64,000 bases of DNA from Stichopus chloronotus (Eukaryota; Echinodermata; Holothuroidea; Aspidochirotida; Stichopodidae), in assembly GCA_021234535.1 (NCBI GenBank), contig CM037842.1, positions 6,242,203 to 6,306,202 on the forward strand, in the 5' to 3' direction. Position numbers and translations under genes: made by a program. Of the stretch, positions 46,926 to 60,000 are shown piece after piece. The notes beneath the pieces are model-generated. The model worked only from the letters and a program-made list of their open reading frames with translations, ran no database searches and had not been told where the DNA came from. Position 1 is the stretch's first letter; the number at the start of each line of letters is the position of its first letter.

Positions 46926-49900
46926 AAATGCTGCTACTAATCCTTGCGCTAGCAAAAAGTTTGAATATGTTCTAAGTTAGATTTTGATATTTCTTAACTG
47001 GTGATAAGCCTATCCAAAGAAAAGCTACCAGTGAAAATGTTGAAAGAAATGTGAAGACAAACTATAAGACTGAAAAACATTTTGATTTATATTGTACATA
47101 TACAGAGCATTCACACAAAAAAGATAAATAACGTAATTATGACCACATTATCTTTAAATCAAATAACAATTTGAATTCCAAGCAGCCAATAATTACAGCA
47201 AAAGACAGCCCAATCTCTCTTAAGCATGGAAATTTCTTAACATGTATGTGATGTTATATTTATTTCCACAAAAGTGATGATAAAGTTTTTATTATTAAAA
47301 GTACTTTATTTTATACCAAAGCGCTTTTCATGAACTTGTTCTTTTGTCCTTATTTAAACAAGGTCCTTGTTTACAGAAGGTTGCCAATTGTTGGTAAAAA
47401 GAATATTTTCTACAGTCTTTCGAATCCCGTCAAGGTAGCAGGGGCATGTATTATCCAAATTTAACCTCGAATAAGATATTCATGCCTTTTTCTCAATGAA
47501 TTAGATACGAATCACGTGGTCTATCACGTGACATGTATTGTTTTTTTTTAGCATTCTAAATATACGGTAATTACTCCAATCTAGAAAGTAGAAACAAAGT
47601 TTGATATCCCCTCAGCACTCGGCTTAGAAATTATTGTTCAGTTATGTAATTAAAGAAGATTAAGTTGGAATGCGGTGTATCAAAATGTAACGACGTTCAA
47701 TGCAAAATAAAACAGCCAGAGAACACACACTACAAGAGAACTATGACGTTATGCACAAAAAGTAAGCTGCATAATATTTGGAAACATTTGAATGATAATA
47801 ATAACGCTTTATACAGTTACAATGATAACGAGAATAACCGTAGAATGTATCAATTGATATCTTATGTAGCAAAAAAGTGAGACAAAAGAATTCTCCTTTA
47901 GTGGAAGTTCGCCCTTCTGAAACAAACCGCTAAGCTACAGTCTAAAATGTACTATGGTGCAATTACTCACTGACCAAAGTGTTTAGGAGTCTGTGCAATA
48001 ATTATTTATGATCGTCTGAAGGTGTAGGTTTACCGCTATCCTCTTGCTAATTGCATAAAGATCCCATGCATGGAGATACGTATTATCTCCATTCATATAA
48101 TTTTATATTATCTGGAATTTGCCTAATCTGAACAAACACTGAACAATCCCCATTTCTTTCTCTCTTATCTTTCTTCAACTAAGTGTTACTTCGTAAATAT
48201 TTTCGCCATGACTCATCGATCGGTAGTCAGTCGCTTATTTGGCTTATCACTTCCAACCACTAACTTGACGAAGATGGAAGTTGACCTTCCGAAACATGTA
48301 TCTTTTGTTACATCATAAATGTATAGATGTTTTCCACCATGTCAGTCGCGTATTGTGTCATTTTATTATCTGGACTTGTGTCTCAAAGAACTTTCAGACA
48401 CATGTTGTTAAATATCAATCAACGATATCAAACAGTACTTGTCACAGTAGACTGTAACCATTGCGGTATTGTAGCCTTAACGACGTATTCCCTTCTCCCT
48501 CCCCGTATCAGGCTCGAGATGTCGCCTGTCGTTGACATGTAAATTTTGACATGAAATGACTCATCACGGAGAAATAAGAGTTACACACCTAAACGTTACA
48601 GGTATCTCGCATAAAAGTGATATATGATATAGTAAAGGATGAATTATTACAAGAAAAAGTTAAATATATTTGAAGCATCTGTAGATTGACGTTAGACATC
48701 TGATGTTGGAACCTGCTTCTGCTTCCAAAGGTTGTTTCAATAACTCTGAAGTTTTGACTCCCTGGTTTTACGAAATAACAACCAATCATTTTCAAGCTTT
48801 TTCCAGTGGATCTTACATTGGTGTAACTACCCCATGACCCTCCATGCCTTCCCCTGTTCTTCGTCTTTTAAAATCGTATAGATTTGAGTAATGTATAGGC
48901 CTATCCTGTAATCGGCGATACCCTGAATTGATCTCGCATGTCACATTCTTATAGTGTTTCAATTTCACAAAACATACTGTTTTCTAGAAAGTGAAGTATG
49001 TATTTTAGGGTCTTCTATGTTTAAAAATCATTTCTCTATTGCAGTGATTAAAAAAGTCCTAAAGATTGTTGTATGTATTGATTGGTTGGTCCTGATGATT
49101 GATACACGTCATTTCTGTGAAAAAGGAAAAACAAAAGAAAGAAAATTCGTAATGAAATCCGACCCAGTAACATAATCAATTTAGATAAACATTTACTTGA
49201 ATATCATTCTCAGCCGATCATAGATGTTTATCATTTAAAAGTGCATGGGGGAACAATTAATTGCAGTTTCGTGTTGTCCAAAAAGAACGTATTAATATAT
49301 TAAACTATGGATGAGAAATAATAGAAATTTAGAGTATTGTAATAAATAGATCATAGTTAACACAATTCATCAGCAGCACTAAAGGTAACACCATTCATCT
49401 GTAACTCCAAGTAACATCATCTATCTTTGTAGGTTATTTGAGTCGTTATTCTCTCTGAGAATATCTTCAGTTTTCCAAGCTACTGAATTTACATTGTACC
49501 TTTCTCTCCGTTCCAAAGGAGAATAATCCGCTCAAAAATCCACGAAGTGTTTGTGACTTAAATTACAAGTGTTTTGATAGATCTCCCTGCCATCCTCTTC
49601 AAAGACTACGGATGCAATATTTGTAAATCCCAAGACGAGTACAGGATTTGTACTCTAGAAGGGAATGGTTTTAAAAATGATTTCAACGCCAAACTTTTAA
49701 ATTGGACAAGGATAAAATTTTGTGGAGAAACAGTTGACATGTTCATGCTTTTATTAAATGTACAAAGATTACAGACATCTTCCCTTTTTTAGCATTTTGT
49801 CTTTTATATTTCGTTCATTTGCATTATATTATTATTCGGAAACTTACCACTGATTTACTTTTTAAAGAAGCTCGAAGTATGATTTTCGCACGTGTAGAGG

Positions 49901-51930
49901 ACTCCGTTTGGTGTGCACAAACAGTAGAAATTAGGTTGATATACACAAACTGAGAAGAAAGAAAATTACAAAATATCAGAAAGGAAGAATATATACAATT
50001 TTAACAGTTTTCCACATTATGTCACTAACGTTCACAGGAAGCGCCTGTTTTCAACCGTAATAGAATTATTACGCCTAGTACAATAACACTGCAGTGTCAG
50101 GTTATCCCATCCCATAGTCATTTTATGTTACTGACAGATGTACTAACTATCATCTATTCGACTCTAGCGACAATATATGCAGGAGAAATTGAGATATGCT
50201 ACTAGTGGCTAATAATATGCAAACTGTCCGCTAGAATGCTTGCGAGTAATACTTGAAAGATAATTTCCCCTGGCCATGAGGACCAGATATCCAGCTAAGG
50301 CAATATCCAAAGAAGATGAATCATGTGCCTTGCATTTTCACTTATTTCCATTTGAAGAGTATTTTCACTGAACAAGAAGGTAGTAAGGAAACTCCGAAAT
50401 GAAAGTCAGCAAACTCTGAGTCAATTGCAGAACAAACTGGACTCAACCGTTACATTGAAATCAGCTACAGAAAAATACAAAATCCAGTAGAGCCAGATAA
50501 AAAACAAATTATCCAGTTATACATGATGGTTAGAGACATTCCAATTACAATACAACAGCGAAAGAGTTTTATGTGTATGTTTTGTGTGGGGAAGCCTTGA
50601 CACAGAGGTGAAAGCGTTATTGACAGTTGGATAATAAAATACAAATGCTGATGATATGTTAATACATAACCATCTTTAACTTAAAGACGTTGCTATTTTT
50701 TTATGATGCTTGACTGTATAAATACTTTTATAATTCTTATATGTTGAATGAGCTTTATAATATTTTCCATCAAGCAAACATGAGTTGTTTTTAGTATTTT
50801 TTTGTCCATAAACATAGTTAAGTTTGTGACACATTTCAATTTATAATCTCTTAGTTTTATTACTTTTGTTTGTTGCTTTCTCTGCCAGTTACTTTATTGC
50901 CCCTTTAAAGGCTGTAATGCATCAACCCAGACAGTTTTAATTCTCCCAACCACCTACCTCTAGTCCCTCCCTCAGCCTGTCTTACATTTCTCCACATGTG
51001 TAATCAAAACAATGGATCCCTGTGTACGCTGTGTAATACGAGCTGCTCTGCATCTTTCGAATTTGCTGGCAATCTAAGAGTACTGTAACTTAGAAGCAGT
51101 TGAGAATTTTCCTTTCAGGGAGGTAAAAATATAGCTTAGGGTGATGCAATACAGCCTTTAAGACTTAATTTTGAACCCAGGAACTAGGAAAGCTTGATAT
51201 TTGACTCCTCCCATTTGACAGATCTGAACAAGCTATCAATGATTCTAACATTACACACTTCATGTTTATTGCATGAGTCGGCACATCTATTCTTTTTTAT
51301 ACCGACACGGTATTTTTCTCGCTCTCGTCCTAGTTAGTCTTAACCATAAAAGCTTGACCTCACGAAAAACAAGGTTTTACCAAGACACGAAATAACGCAT
51401 CCTCACATAAATGGAATTTCTTTGGTCACTCAAGCTGAAAAGATGTTTCTGCTATTGAAAGCTTCTATTACCACTAGGATACGTTTCAGAGTTATAGAAA
51501 AGAAATAATTGGATTATGAATATGTCAGTAGCCCTAGCTTTAGCTCTGGTCGTGTGAAACAACTGTGTTTGCATTGCATTCATGACACTGGTATCCCCTT
51601 GGATTTATACTACTGACATAAGATAGGTGAACATCGTTCTTCGTACTTTTCCAACAAAGTGAAATCCTATCATATATCAACCGCAACTACAATACCAGTG
51701 TATATATACTAAAGGCAATATAAGTCAATGTTAATAAAGGTTCAAAGTTGTCACTCTCACCAGGGTTAATTGACTAATTCTTCTCCTACGGCCCGTTTGT
51801 TGTTCTTCTCCAGTTTAAAAGAATTGATGTCAAGCAAATAGTTAACATTCATTGTTATTCTAATGCAACTATTTTTCAGGAATATCCACAGAACATACAC
51901 CCGACAAATGAGGCTCCACGTAAATTCATA
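46926..51930. other. No supported gene
   Basis: There is no transposon signature, no paired splice sites with an open frame, and no reading frame above about 75 codons with protein-like composition. Confidence 0.45.
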
Positions 51931-51939
51931 ATTTGAGTG

Positions 51940-52215
51940 GTTCCGAAGAATCCCTCCCCGGAAATTTCCAACGAACTACTCTCAGCTGGACAACTTCCCC
52001 GAACAATTCCTTCTCGCATAAATCCCAACTCCGAAAATTTCTCCTGGAAAAACTCTCACCAGCTGTCAACGTAACCCTAACCCTTTTCATGAAGGAATTC
52101 ATTTTTGAAGGGGGAGCTTTTTAAGGGGAATTTTCTGGGATGGGAATTATATCAGGGTGGGAATTGAGCAGGAAAGTTTTTCCGAAGGGAATCGTCAGGG
52201 GAAAAGATTGGAGGG
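51940..52215. repeat. Imperfect inverted repeat with a pyrimidine-to-purine switch
   Basis: 51940-52090 is pyrimidine-rich on + and 52095-52215 is purine-rich. The second half in reverse complement aligns with the first over about 60 bp (caattcc, ataa..tccca, gaaaatt.c.c, aaaa.ctc). It could be a foldback-like or MITE-like element; ends were not defined. Confidence 0.4.
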
Positions 52216-52630
52216 CAGTTGTATAGTAACGATGTGGGTTCATTAAGAATAATGTTTCATCAATTGTAACAATGGGTAATCTTAACAATAAAGACGAATG
52301 TATAAGTAATATCGAGCAGCTTCTGCTGAGAGCAGGTTGTTCGTCCTGATCGATGGTGATTAAAGCAATTGAAGACACCGGTATCTCTCCATAAATTAGA
52401 AGGTACTGGTATCTCTTCATAAATTTATCTACATATTCGTGCAGTTTACCAGGAACTTTGTTGAAAACATCATTAGACAAACCAACAAAAAGATTGGTAA
52501 AACGTAACCTTATATTTTAAGACAGTATATGCAATTACAGGAAAAACATTAAATGGAAGAGTAAATGGAGACATGGTGATGTTTCTGTGACTTTTCATGG
52601 ACAGGAGGAAGACTTAATTTCTGAATGTAA

Positions 52631-52730
52631 CATACTAATTGAGTAATATTTTAACATACTAATTGAGTGATATTTTCACAATACTAATTGAGTGATATTT
52701 TCACATACTAATCGATTGATATTTTTCACA
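52631..52730. repeat. Four-copy minisatellite, unit about 25 bp
   Basis: Four units of the form catactaattgagtgatattt then tcac lie head to tail. The fourth is diverged (atactaatcgattgat). Confidence 0.85.
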
Positions 52731-53416
52731 TTTTGACTACGCTTGCTCAATGATAATTTGTCTCTTTGAAATGAATGAATGTTTGCCCTCTTCCATTTGA
52801 TAATGCTAGCTGCAATTCAAAGAAATGCAACAGTCTGAGCGGGTGCCAGTCTGTCAGAAAACACAGCTCTATGTTCTCAACATCCCCCTCCAAGAATTTA
52901 CAATGACTGTAACCTATAACTGTATACGTTGCACACCTTTAATAATAACGTTTCTGATGATATGCAATTAAAGCTATTACATCGTAAGTTCAAATACATG
53001 TATCTCCTCGCATGACGTATTTTAAACTTTTTGTGGAGTCTTTTAATACTTGTGTAACTTTTTCGTTGGATCATATAGTGGGTGCACACGCAGTCCAAGA
53101 GCCCTCTTGTATTTAGATAATTTAGTCTCTGCAACTTTATGACTTCTCTTTGTCTGGATTTTTGTCATCATTTTGAAATTTTGTGATTGCATGACACCCA
53201 TTTAGAGAGCTGAGTAGTATGTTTAACTTATTACGTAACATCTTTGTAGCCGTTGACATTGAGACGATATCCTTTATTGCGTAGATTTTTCGATATAAGT
53301 GTGTGCACACTTACGGAAGTTACAATAACTTCACCATAATGTACATTACTGATGCTCGAACCTCTGTCATTTCACTTTCTCATCATTTAAAGAAAAAAAA
53401 ATATGTTTGTACTTAC

Positions 53417-53659
53417 TATGTCCCAGAGAATCTGAAGAATCCATTTCTTGGTTAGAAATTCTCCTTTTTCCGGGGGGAAAAAGAAGAGATCCTCTGCTAA
53501 AGTAGGGTGCACCCCTTTGGGGGAAATAAACAGTACCCCTGGAGAGGTAGCCGGTGTCTGTGGGCCAAGTTGCCCCTAAAGAGAGACACAGGCACAACAG
53601 AAACAGTGTTCTTGTAATTCCATGAATATTCATCGTGCAAGTTTTAAGGCAATCAAAAT
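53417..53659 (-). CDS. Secreted peptide-precursor-like exon (signal peptide, repeat, amidation/dibasic site)
   Basis: The minus-strand exon runs from a strong acceptor (tttattcttttccag, ending at 53660) to donor catagtaagtac (GT at 53416-53415), leaving phase 1. The ATG at 53633 lies 26 bp into the exon and opens a signal peptide (MNIHGITRTLFLLCLCLSLG, then AT). The predicted mature part contains two related segments, GYLSRGTVYFPQRGA and PYFSRGSLLFPPG, the second ending in GKRR, the canonical amidating glycine plus basic cleavage site. An acidic spacer follows (SNQEMDSSDSLGH). This layout is typical of neuropeptide or regulatory-peptide precursors; the predicted product would be a short peptide ending in FPP-amide. 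No family was recognised. Downstream exons (lower coordinates) were not found. A secreted defence peptide is an alternative. Confidence 0.6.
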
Positions 53660-54899
53660 CTGGAAAAGAATAAATTACATTACGTAAGCAATCGTATGAT
53701 CACGTCATAGTTGTTGGCATTGGCAAAATTATTTGTTGTCATTGTATGTTCATCTTCTGCAGCCTACCTTGCACACTCCGAAAATGAAAAGAAGTAATTG
53801 GCGATAAAGAAGTAATTGTAACATCCTATAGCTGAATAGAAGGGAGAAAATTGAAATACGAAATCACACCAGCAATGAACAGAAACAAATACACTAAATA
53901 AAAAACATGGACCCAACGTAAGCGCAATCACCCCTCTTTATTCTCTTTCTTCCAAATCCAACTATCACCAGTTGGTGAAGTTTAATACACATGTATGCAG
54001 TACTTGACTGAGGAGGAAACGCCCGAGAAAAATATTATTTGTCAATTTTAATTGTTTTGTAGATCACTCCGCAATCCAGACCCACGATAATTCAACGAAT
54101 CAGAGGGTAGAATGTCTCAAAATGCTGTTAACGGCGCTCTAAATAGATTCTGATTAATAAAAGATTCGTTTGTTAAAAGCAACGACTTTTGCTTGATCTC
54201 ATATTGATCTTATATAAGTAACGTATAATGACGTTACACTCTACTCCATTCTGTAGATAAGATGTAAAAGGTGTAATGAGAAAACCGACTGGATGGGAGG
54301 GTTGATTTATTATAGATAGATGAGCTAATTTCATCTCCTTGCTCATCAGCGACACGAGGTAACAAAGATGGATGAAAAAGACAGATGACGAAATCAGCGA
54401 GAGGTAGCAGAGAGGATGGAGACTTTGATAAGAATCCAATAAAAACTGGCCTGCTTGAATGGCTATCACTGAAACAACTTTCTAGTTTTCTCGAATTAAG
54501 GAATGATTTTGCGTACACCGAGTCATTGCAGCGACCTGGCCGTATTCCTTATTTATATGAGAGGAAGATATGTCAATCTCATAATTGAGGTATCAGTTGG
54601 TTTTGTCTTTTATATATTTGAAAAGGGTCAGGTAGCCATCGAAACATAAACGGAACACAGACGACAATACCTGTGGGACGTAACTGTAATTACAATTTAA
54701 ATTAGAATTTTGAAGTAGAGGGACTAATAATAATAAGAACAAGAACAACAGACTGTTAATGGGAAGCTACATGTTGTATAAATTACTTGTATAGCGCTTG
54801 TGTGTTAAATGGTACATCCTTTGCAAATGCATGCCAAGAGAGATTGTCAGTGAATATCCCTTAACACTGAGAAAAAAAATTAAAATAAACTAATTACCC

Positions 54900-55260
54900 A
54901 TCACCGTATTCAAAATTAACATCACTACCACCATCATCATAAGAATAATAATTATCAGCACTATCAGGCATCTTCAGCATTATTATTAGCATCAGCATAA
55001 TCAGGCCTCAGCAACATCACCATAATAATGATTATAAAAATCATTATTATTATCATCATCATCATCATCATAATAATAATTGTCAGAATCATCAGGCATC
55101 GTCAGCATTATTATCAGCATCATCACTATCATCATCAGCAGCAGTATCATCATCAACATCATCACCTTTTGAATCATCACAACCACCGTGTATCATCCTC
55201 AAATTACCCTGACCATCATCACCAACCTTATCATCAATAATAATTTATTACACCATTTAC
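54900..55260. repeat. ATC/ATA trinucleotide-rich tract
   Basis: A long degenerate run of atc, att, agc and aat triplets gives Ile/Met/Asp or His-rich apparent proteins on both strands. These are not genes. A block tatcaggcatc..cagcattatta.agcatca is itself duplicated (about 54962-55000 and 55090-55130). Confidence 0.85.
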
Positions 55261-56552
55261 ATCACTATCAACAAAAAAGAGCTTAAAGATGTGTATTATG
55301 GTCTGAATGATTGAACTATTGCCCCTATTTTAACCGTTGGTGTACCCTCGTCACCGAGAATTATATCGTATACGTAACCACACAATCCAGTGCTGGAAGT
55401 GTTCTCTTGAGCTGTTTACGTAAGCTATGAGACTATTATGTCATGTTATGTAAATACTATTATTATCGATAAGAGTCTTTTCAAAAATTTAACTTCGCAG
55501 TTTAATATTTTAGACATTTTTACTCATATATTTTGAACATATTGGGTTCTTCCTATGACCCCAGGTATTGCCTTCAGTCAGATGATATTCAATCGTCCAA
55601 AGGAGGTCTAAGGAGATTGCTATATAAAGAAACGTAAATGACGTAACTTGGGAATCCTCTATACCCAAGTGATTTCTATGAAAAAATAGAACAAATGTGC
55701 GCTTGTTGAAATTCATTCCTTGCGTATGGAAATGGCGCTCAAATTGATGCAACTAGATTACTCAGGAGTAAATAATAATGTTTTTTGATATTTGTTTCTC
55801 CCTCCGGATATTCCGTTTCTTTCTTCTTTGTTTTTTGATCTTATCTTACTGTTTCCCTGACAGCACGTAACATAGCTACCCTGAAATAATGTTCTCTTGA
55901 CTTGACTAGGATGTGGGGGCTAGTTTTTACAGTGAGGTGTTTTTGCTTTTGACCTTTGAAGCAGAAGTGGTTTGGTAAATCAAAAGGAAAATTGTCTTCT
56001 ATTTCAGACAAGACTGTCATAAAAAAGAAAGAAAAAAAAACCGGAAACGACAATTTCAATATGTCCATGATTGAATTGCTGCACAAAACTAATTAACGTA
56101 ACCTATGATATAAAACAATATTTGCGTAAGCGTCACTTCATCATTACTTATACAGCAGGTATACAGATATTCTACTTTACAAGGATACATTACAAAAGTA
56201 TTTTTCAAGAAGGCACTGAAGTGTTCGCTATCTATCGAATAATGTTGATAATTGGTCATCAGTCTGAAAAAGAAAACTGTATTCTCTAACAGGTCATTAA
56301 GAACACCTTAATGAAGACATGTAAAACCACGAGTCCCACAATGGGGATGGAAGGGGTGGTTAGGGGAGATTAAGGCTACATAGCGAATTGAGAGCCAATA
56401 AAATATAAGCATCTTGTAATTTAAGGCATTAAATTGTCCTCTTCACAATGGAGGAAAAGAGGACCAATGCTTATAAAGGAAAAGTCTTCAATAATATAAT
56501 GTGAAATAAAATGCAGAAATGGTCGGACAATCACCATAACAACGTGTAAATT
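55261..56552. other. No supported gene
   Basis: Short reading frames on both strands have no recognisable domain. Nothing else was seen. Confidence 0.45.
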
Positions 56553-57003
56553 GCTTATAGCTATTACTTGTTTCTGTACATAAATGTATAATATTCATAA
56601 GGCCCATAGTTGTTCCAACATATAAATGTGCAATATTCATAAGCTCTCAATTATTTCAGCACATCATGTATAATATTCATAAATTATTATTTCTTCCAGC
56701 ACATAATGTATCATAATCATAAGCTACTGACTGTTCAAGCACATACATGTGTAACATTCATAAGCTATTAACTGTTCATACGCATAATGTATAATATTCA
56801 CAAGTCAATAACTATTGAAGCACGTAATTAATAATTTGTACAAGCTATTAATTGCTCCTGTGCATCATTAAAATATTCATAAGTCATGAATTGTTCCAAC
56901 AAAAATGTATGATACTCATAAGTTTTTAATTGTTTCAACACATAAATTTACAGTATTCATAAGTTTTTACTTTGTTCCAACACATAGTGTTATAATATTA
57001 GAC
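56553..57003. repeat. Diverged minisatellite, period about 40 bp, about 11 copies
   Basis: Successive units share attcataag, an a/t-rich middle, ttgttcca.cacat and aatgtataat. Unit lengths are 39-42 bp, and copies are roughly 65-80 percent alike by eye. Confidence 0.85.
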
Positions 57004-60000
57004 ATAAATATTGGAAACCTCTACAATAATTTTAATAAAGATTAATACACGAATTTCTCTGAAATGAACGGAAAGTTTATGAGTTGATGAGATATTGCAA
57101 GAGATGTAATGAAAAAATCAGTTGGCTCAAATATGATTGACAAATATAAGCAAAGAGTCCTATTAACGATATAGCAGCTTTACATGGTCTCCTCTTATTA
57201 AGGCTACGATTAAATTACATTCACAATTATCTTCATTATATCATCAAATTGTGGAAAGTTTCCATCTTATTCATAGAATTTATCTTATTCCTATCACTAG
57301 ATGGATCTTTTGCTTTTCTGCAATTTTGCTATTTTGTCGATCTTGAATGAAGAAACTGAACAGGATTAATGAAGCGTAATATATAACAATTTAAAACTGT
57401 TGGCACCTTTTATATGGTATCTCATATGGTATGGAGAAAGCTTCAAACGAAGTCATGAAATTGGAGGATTTTTAGCACAGAGATGTGTTTAATACGGAGA
57501 CTGCGTATTACGACCAACGAAATTGATGACGTTAGTGTTTCCATAGACCAATAGTGCTAAATCGCTGCGCACTTTCTGCTAAATTCCATCCAGATATAGC
57601 AAAGCAAAGAAACATCTGGTTGCCCTCTATCTGAGATCTTTAAATTTATATTCGAATGTCTTTGAGGATTTTGAACGTGTTGTAAGGTGTTTCAGATGAT
57701 GTCTTCAATGACTAATGAATTACTGTTGGAGGTAAACTAGCTTTCAATTTTAAAATATATCGTTCTAATAAGATGAAACTTTTATATTTTCAGTAGAGCA
57801 TTCCTTTAACATTCTGCAAGAATATGTTTGAACCAGGTTGAAGAGTAATATGTGTCTCTATGGCAAATCTTTTTAATCAAACTCATTCCATTGGGAGAAA
57901 TGGATGCCATTCTTCATGTAAGATGAGACGATCGCTCCTATTTGTATTAGAATGCCGTTGTAATGACTTCAATTTTTGTATGGACTGGCAAAGTAAGACT
58001 CTCTGGCAGAGTAAACGCCGAAAAAGATGAAGTCCTCAAACTCATCTTTGCTCAAACCATTACAATTGTATTAGCTTGGAAGCATCTACTTTTGGTTTGC
58101 AATACAGGAACGCTGGAACTCTCTTTGAGCTCTCCCAGAGAGTTTTATCTATGTTTACATAACTATTTGTCCATCTATGGTTGTATGTCTTTTTTGTTTT
58201 TCCTGACTCCTCTTCTGATTGGTTCTCTGTCTTCCACACCGACTTTAAAACTTTCCGATAATTTGTGAAAGCTAATTTAAGTTACTCATTTAAAGTTATG
58301 GAGGCAACGTAGTGAGAACAATTAAACTTGTAGTCAGAGATGAAAGACATGACAAAGTGATCTTATTGACGTAATTCTCTAAAGTGTGTAACCCCCAATA
58401 AGAATGCATAACGTTAACTTACTTCAATCCAAACGGCAAAATTACATCTAGATACACATATCACCACTACTGCAGCAAATTTACTTTCCATTGGCGTCAT
58501 AATCAGAATATAACAACAAGCGATTTGTTAATGGTGTTGCACATTGGCTTGAAAAGGTCTAATGCCCACGAATATGTCACAACCTTTAAACTCTTTGTAT
58601 TTTCCCCTTAGCCATACTAATAGAACTACTCTTAGGTGATATTTATCGATCAGACAACTTAATACTGAAAGCAGTGACCGTCAAGGCTCCAATAGATCGA
58701 GATCTTTCGTTTTGCTATGTTTGAATACATTTCTTTAGAATAAGTATACATGTAAGGTACCTTGTGCTGCAGACGGCTGAATACTTGCAAGGAAGTTCTA
58801 TAATGCTAATTCAAATCGGTTGAATTATTCACACCTGTGTTTGGAATTAACCTTACTACAGTTGGAGTAACCTACATATGACATGTCTGTAAGTATGAAC
58901 AAAAGTTAACGACTGACTATAGCCACCTGCAATTGGAACTAGTCTTGTAAAAGAAGAAAAACTACCAACGACAAGGGTAATAATCAGTAGCAGTATGGTA
59001 TTGTGAAATTTAACCATTACTCATGATACTGGTAAGCTCTTTCATATATGCCTTACGGTAAAATTTCATATGTCATTCAATGACTTCTCGAGGGCTTGTA
59101 AAACTGATTTCGACACATATCTGCATAAATTTCTTCAGTGTGATAAATAATTTCGACGTCTCAGCAGATTCGAACACAAATATTTATAAACTAAATAAAA
59201 CTTAGGCTCTGTGTCGTTGTGGAGTCAGTGTTTAAAATGCAATCCATCTTTGTAAATTATCTGTGATGATTTAAACCCCGTCATGAATATTCAGCTTGTA
59301 TTAGTTATTAATCTGTAATTATCCCTAAATATAGGCTGACGTACCACGGAATTAACCTTTGTAAGTACTACGTTCAATGTAATCTTGAATTATTTACGTA
59401 GAAGTCACCTACGCTGATAAATTCATTTCATAACACCCACGTACTTGCCATTGGTGAAAAAATTGAAGAGAGAAAGAAAACCAGAAACTCGCAAACAAGT
59501 CAAATCTCTGTCGCAGTTTAAGATCTTATTTGCATACGGTTGCGGGCAATTTGAGTTGTTATTGTGGCATCTACTAACCTGTGTGATTGGACAGTTAATA
59601 CCGGACACCGAACTTGGAATACCCTTCAGTGCAATGCCATTACGTACAAATATTCTCCGTCCCAAATTCCTTGTCCTCTTTTTTCAGTTTTCTGTCATAT
59701 ACAGGTCATGACATGACGTTCAGGATTTAGTATCCATTTATAGTTCATTGTTGGTGCTTTTCATTGATTTAACATTTCCTCCTAAGTTTCGAGTTCTGTT
59801 TAATGGGACTGTTGTTAGCTATCCTTTTCGTGATATTAACCTAAAAAATACCGAGGTAACAGCAATTATCTTGTGACATATATTATTCATTAGTTCGGAA
59901 ATATATAAGTGAATTCATCTTTGCGTTGTGGATCGGTCTTCGTACACTCTTTCCTATCTCTCAGCACAATTGGTCACGTGCTGCAAACCGTGTGAAGTGA

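Noticed and set aside
52121..52480. 119-codon minus-strand frame
   Set aside because: Its second half runs through the imperfect inverted repeat. The first half looks mildly protein-like but has no clear acceptor and no link to the peptide-precursor exon upstream could be shown.
55001..55240. Ile/His-rich and Met/Asp-rich frames
   Set aside because: They are products of the trinucleotide tract.
58426..58472. 47-bp minus-strand exon candidate
   Set aside because: One frame is open and splice words are good, but it is too short to separate from chance.
59423..59711. Overlapping antisense frames of about 80 codons
   Set aside because: No domain, signal, splice support or compositional evidence favours either strand.
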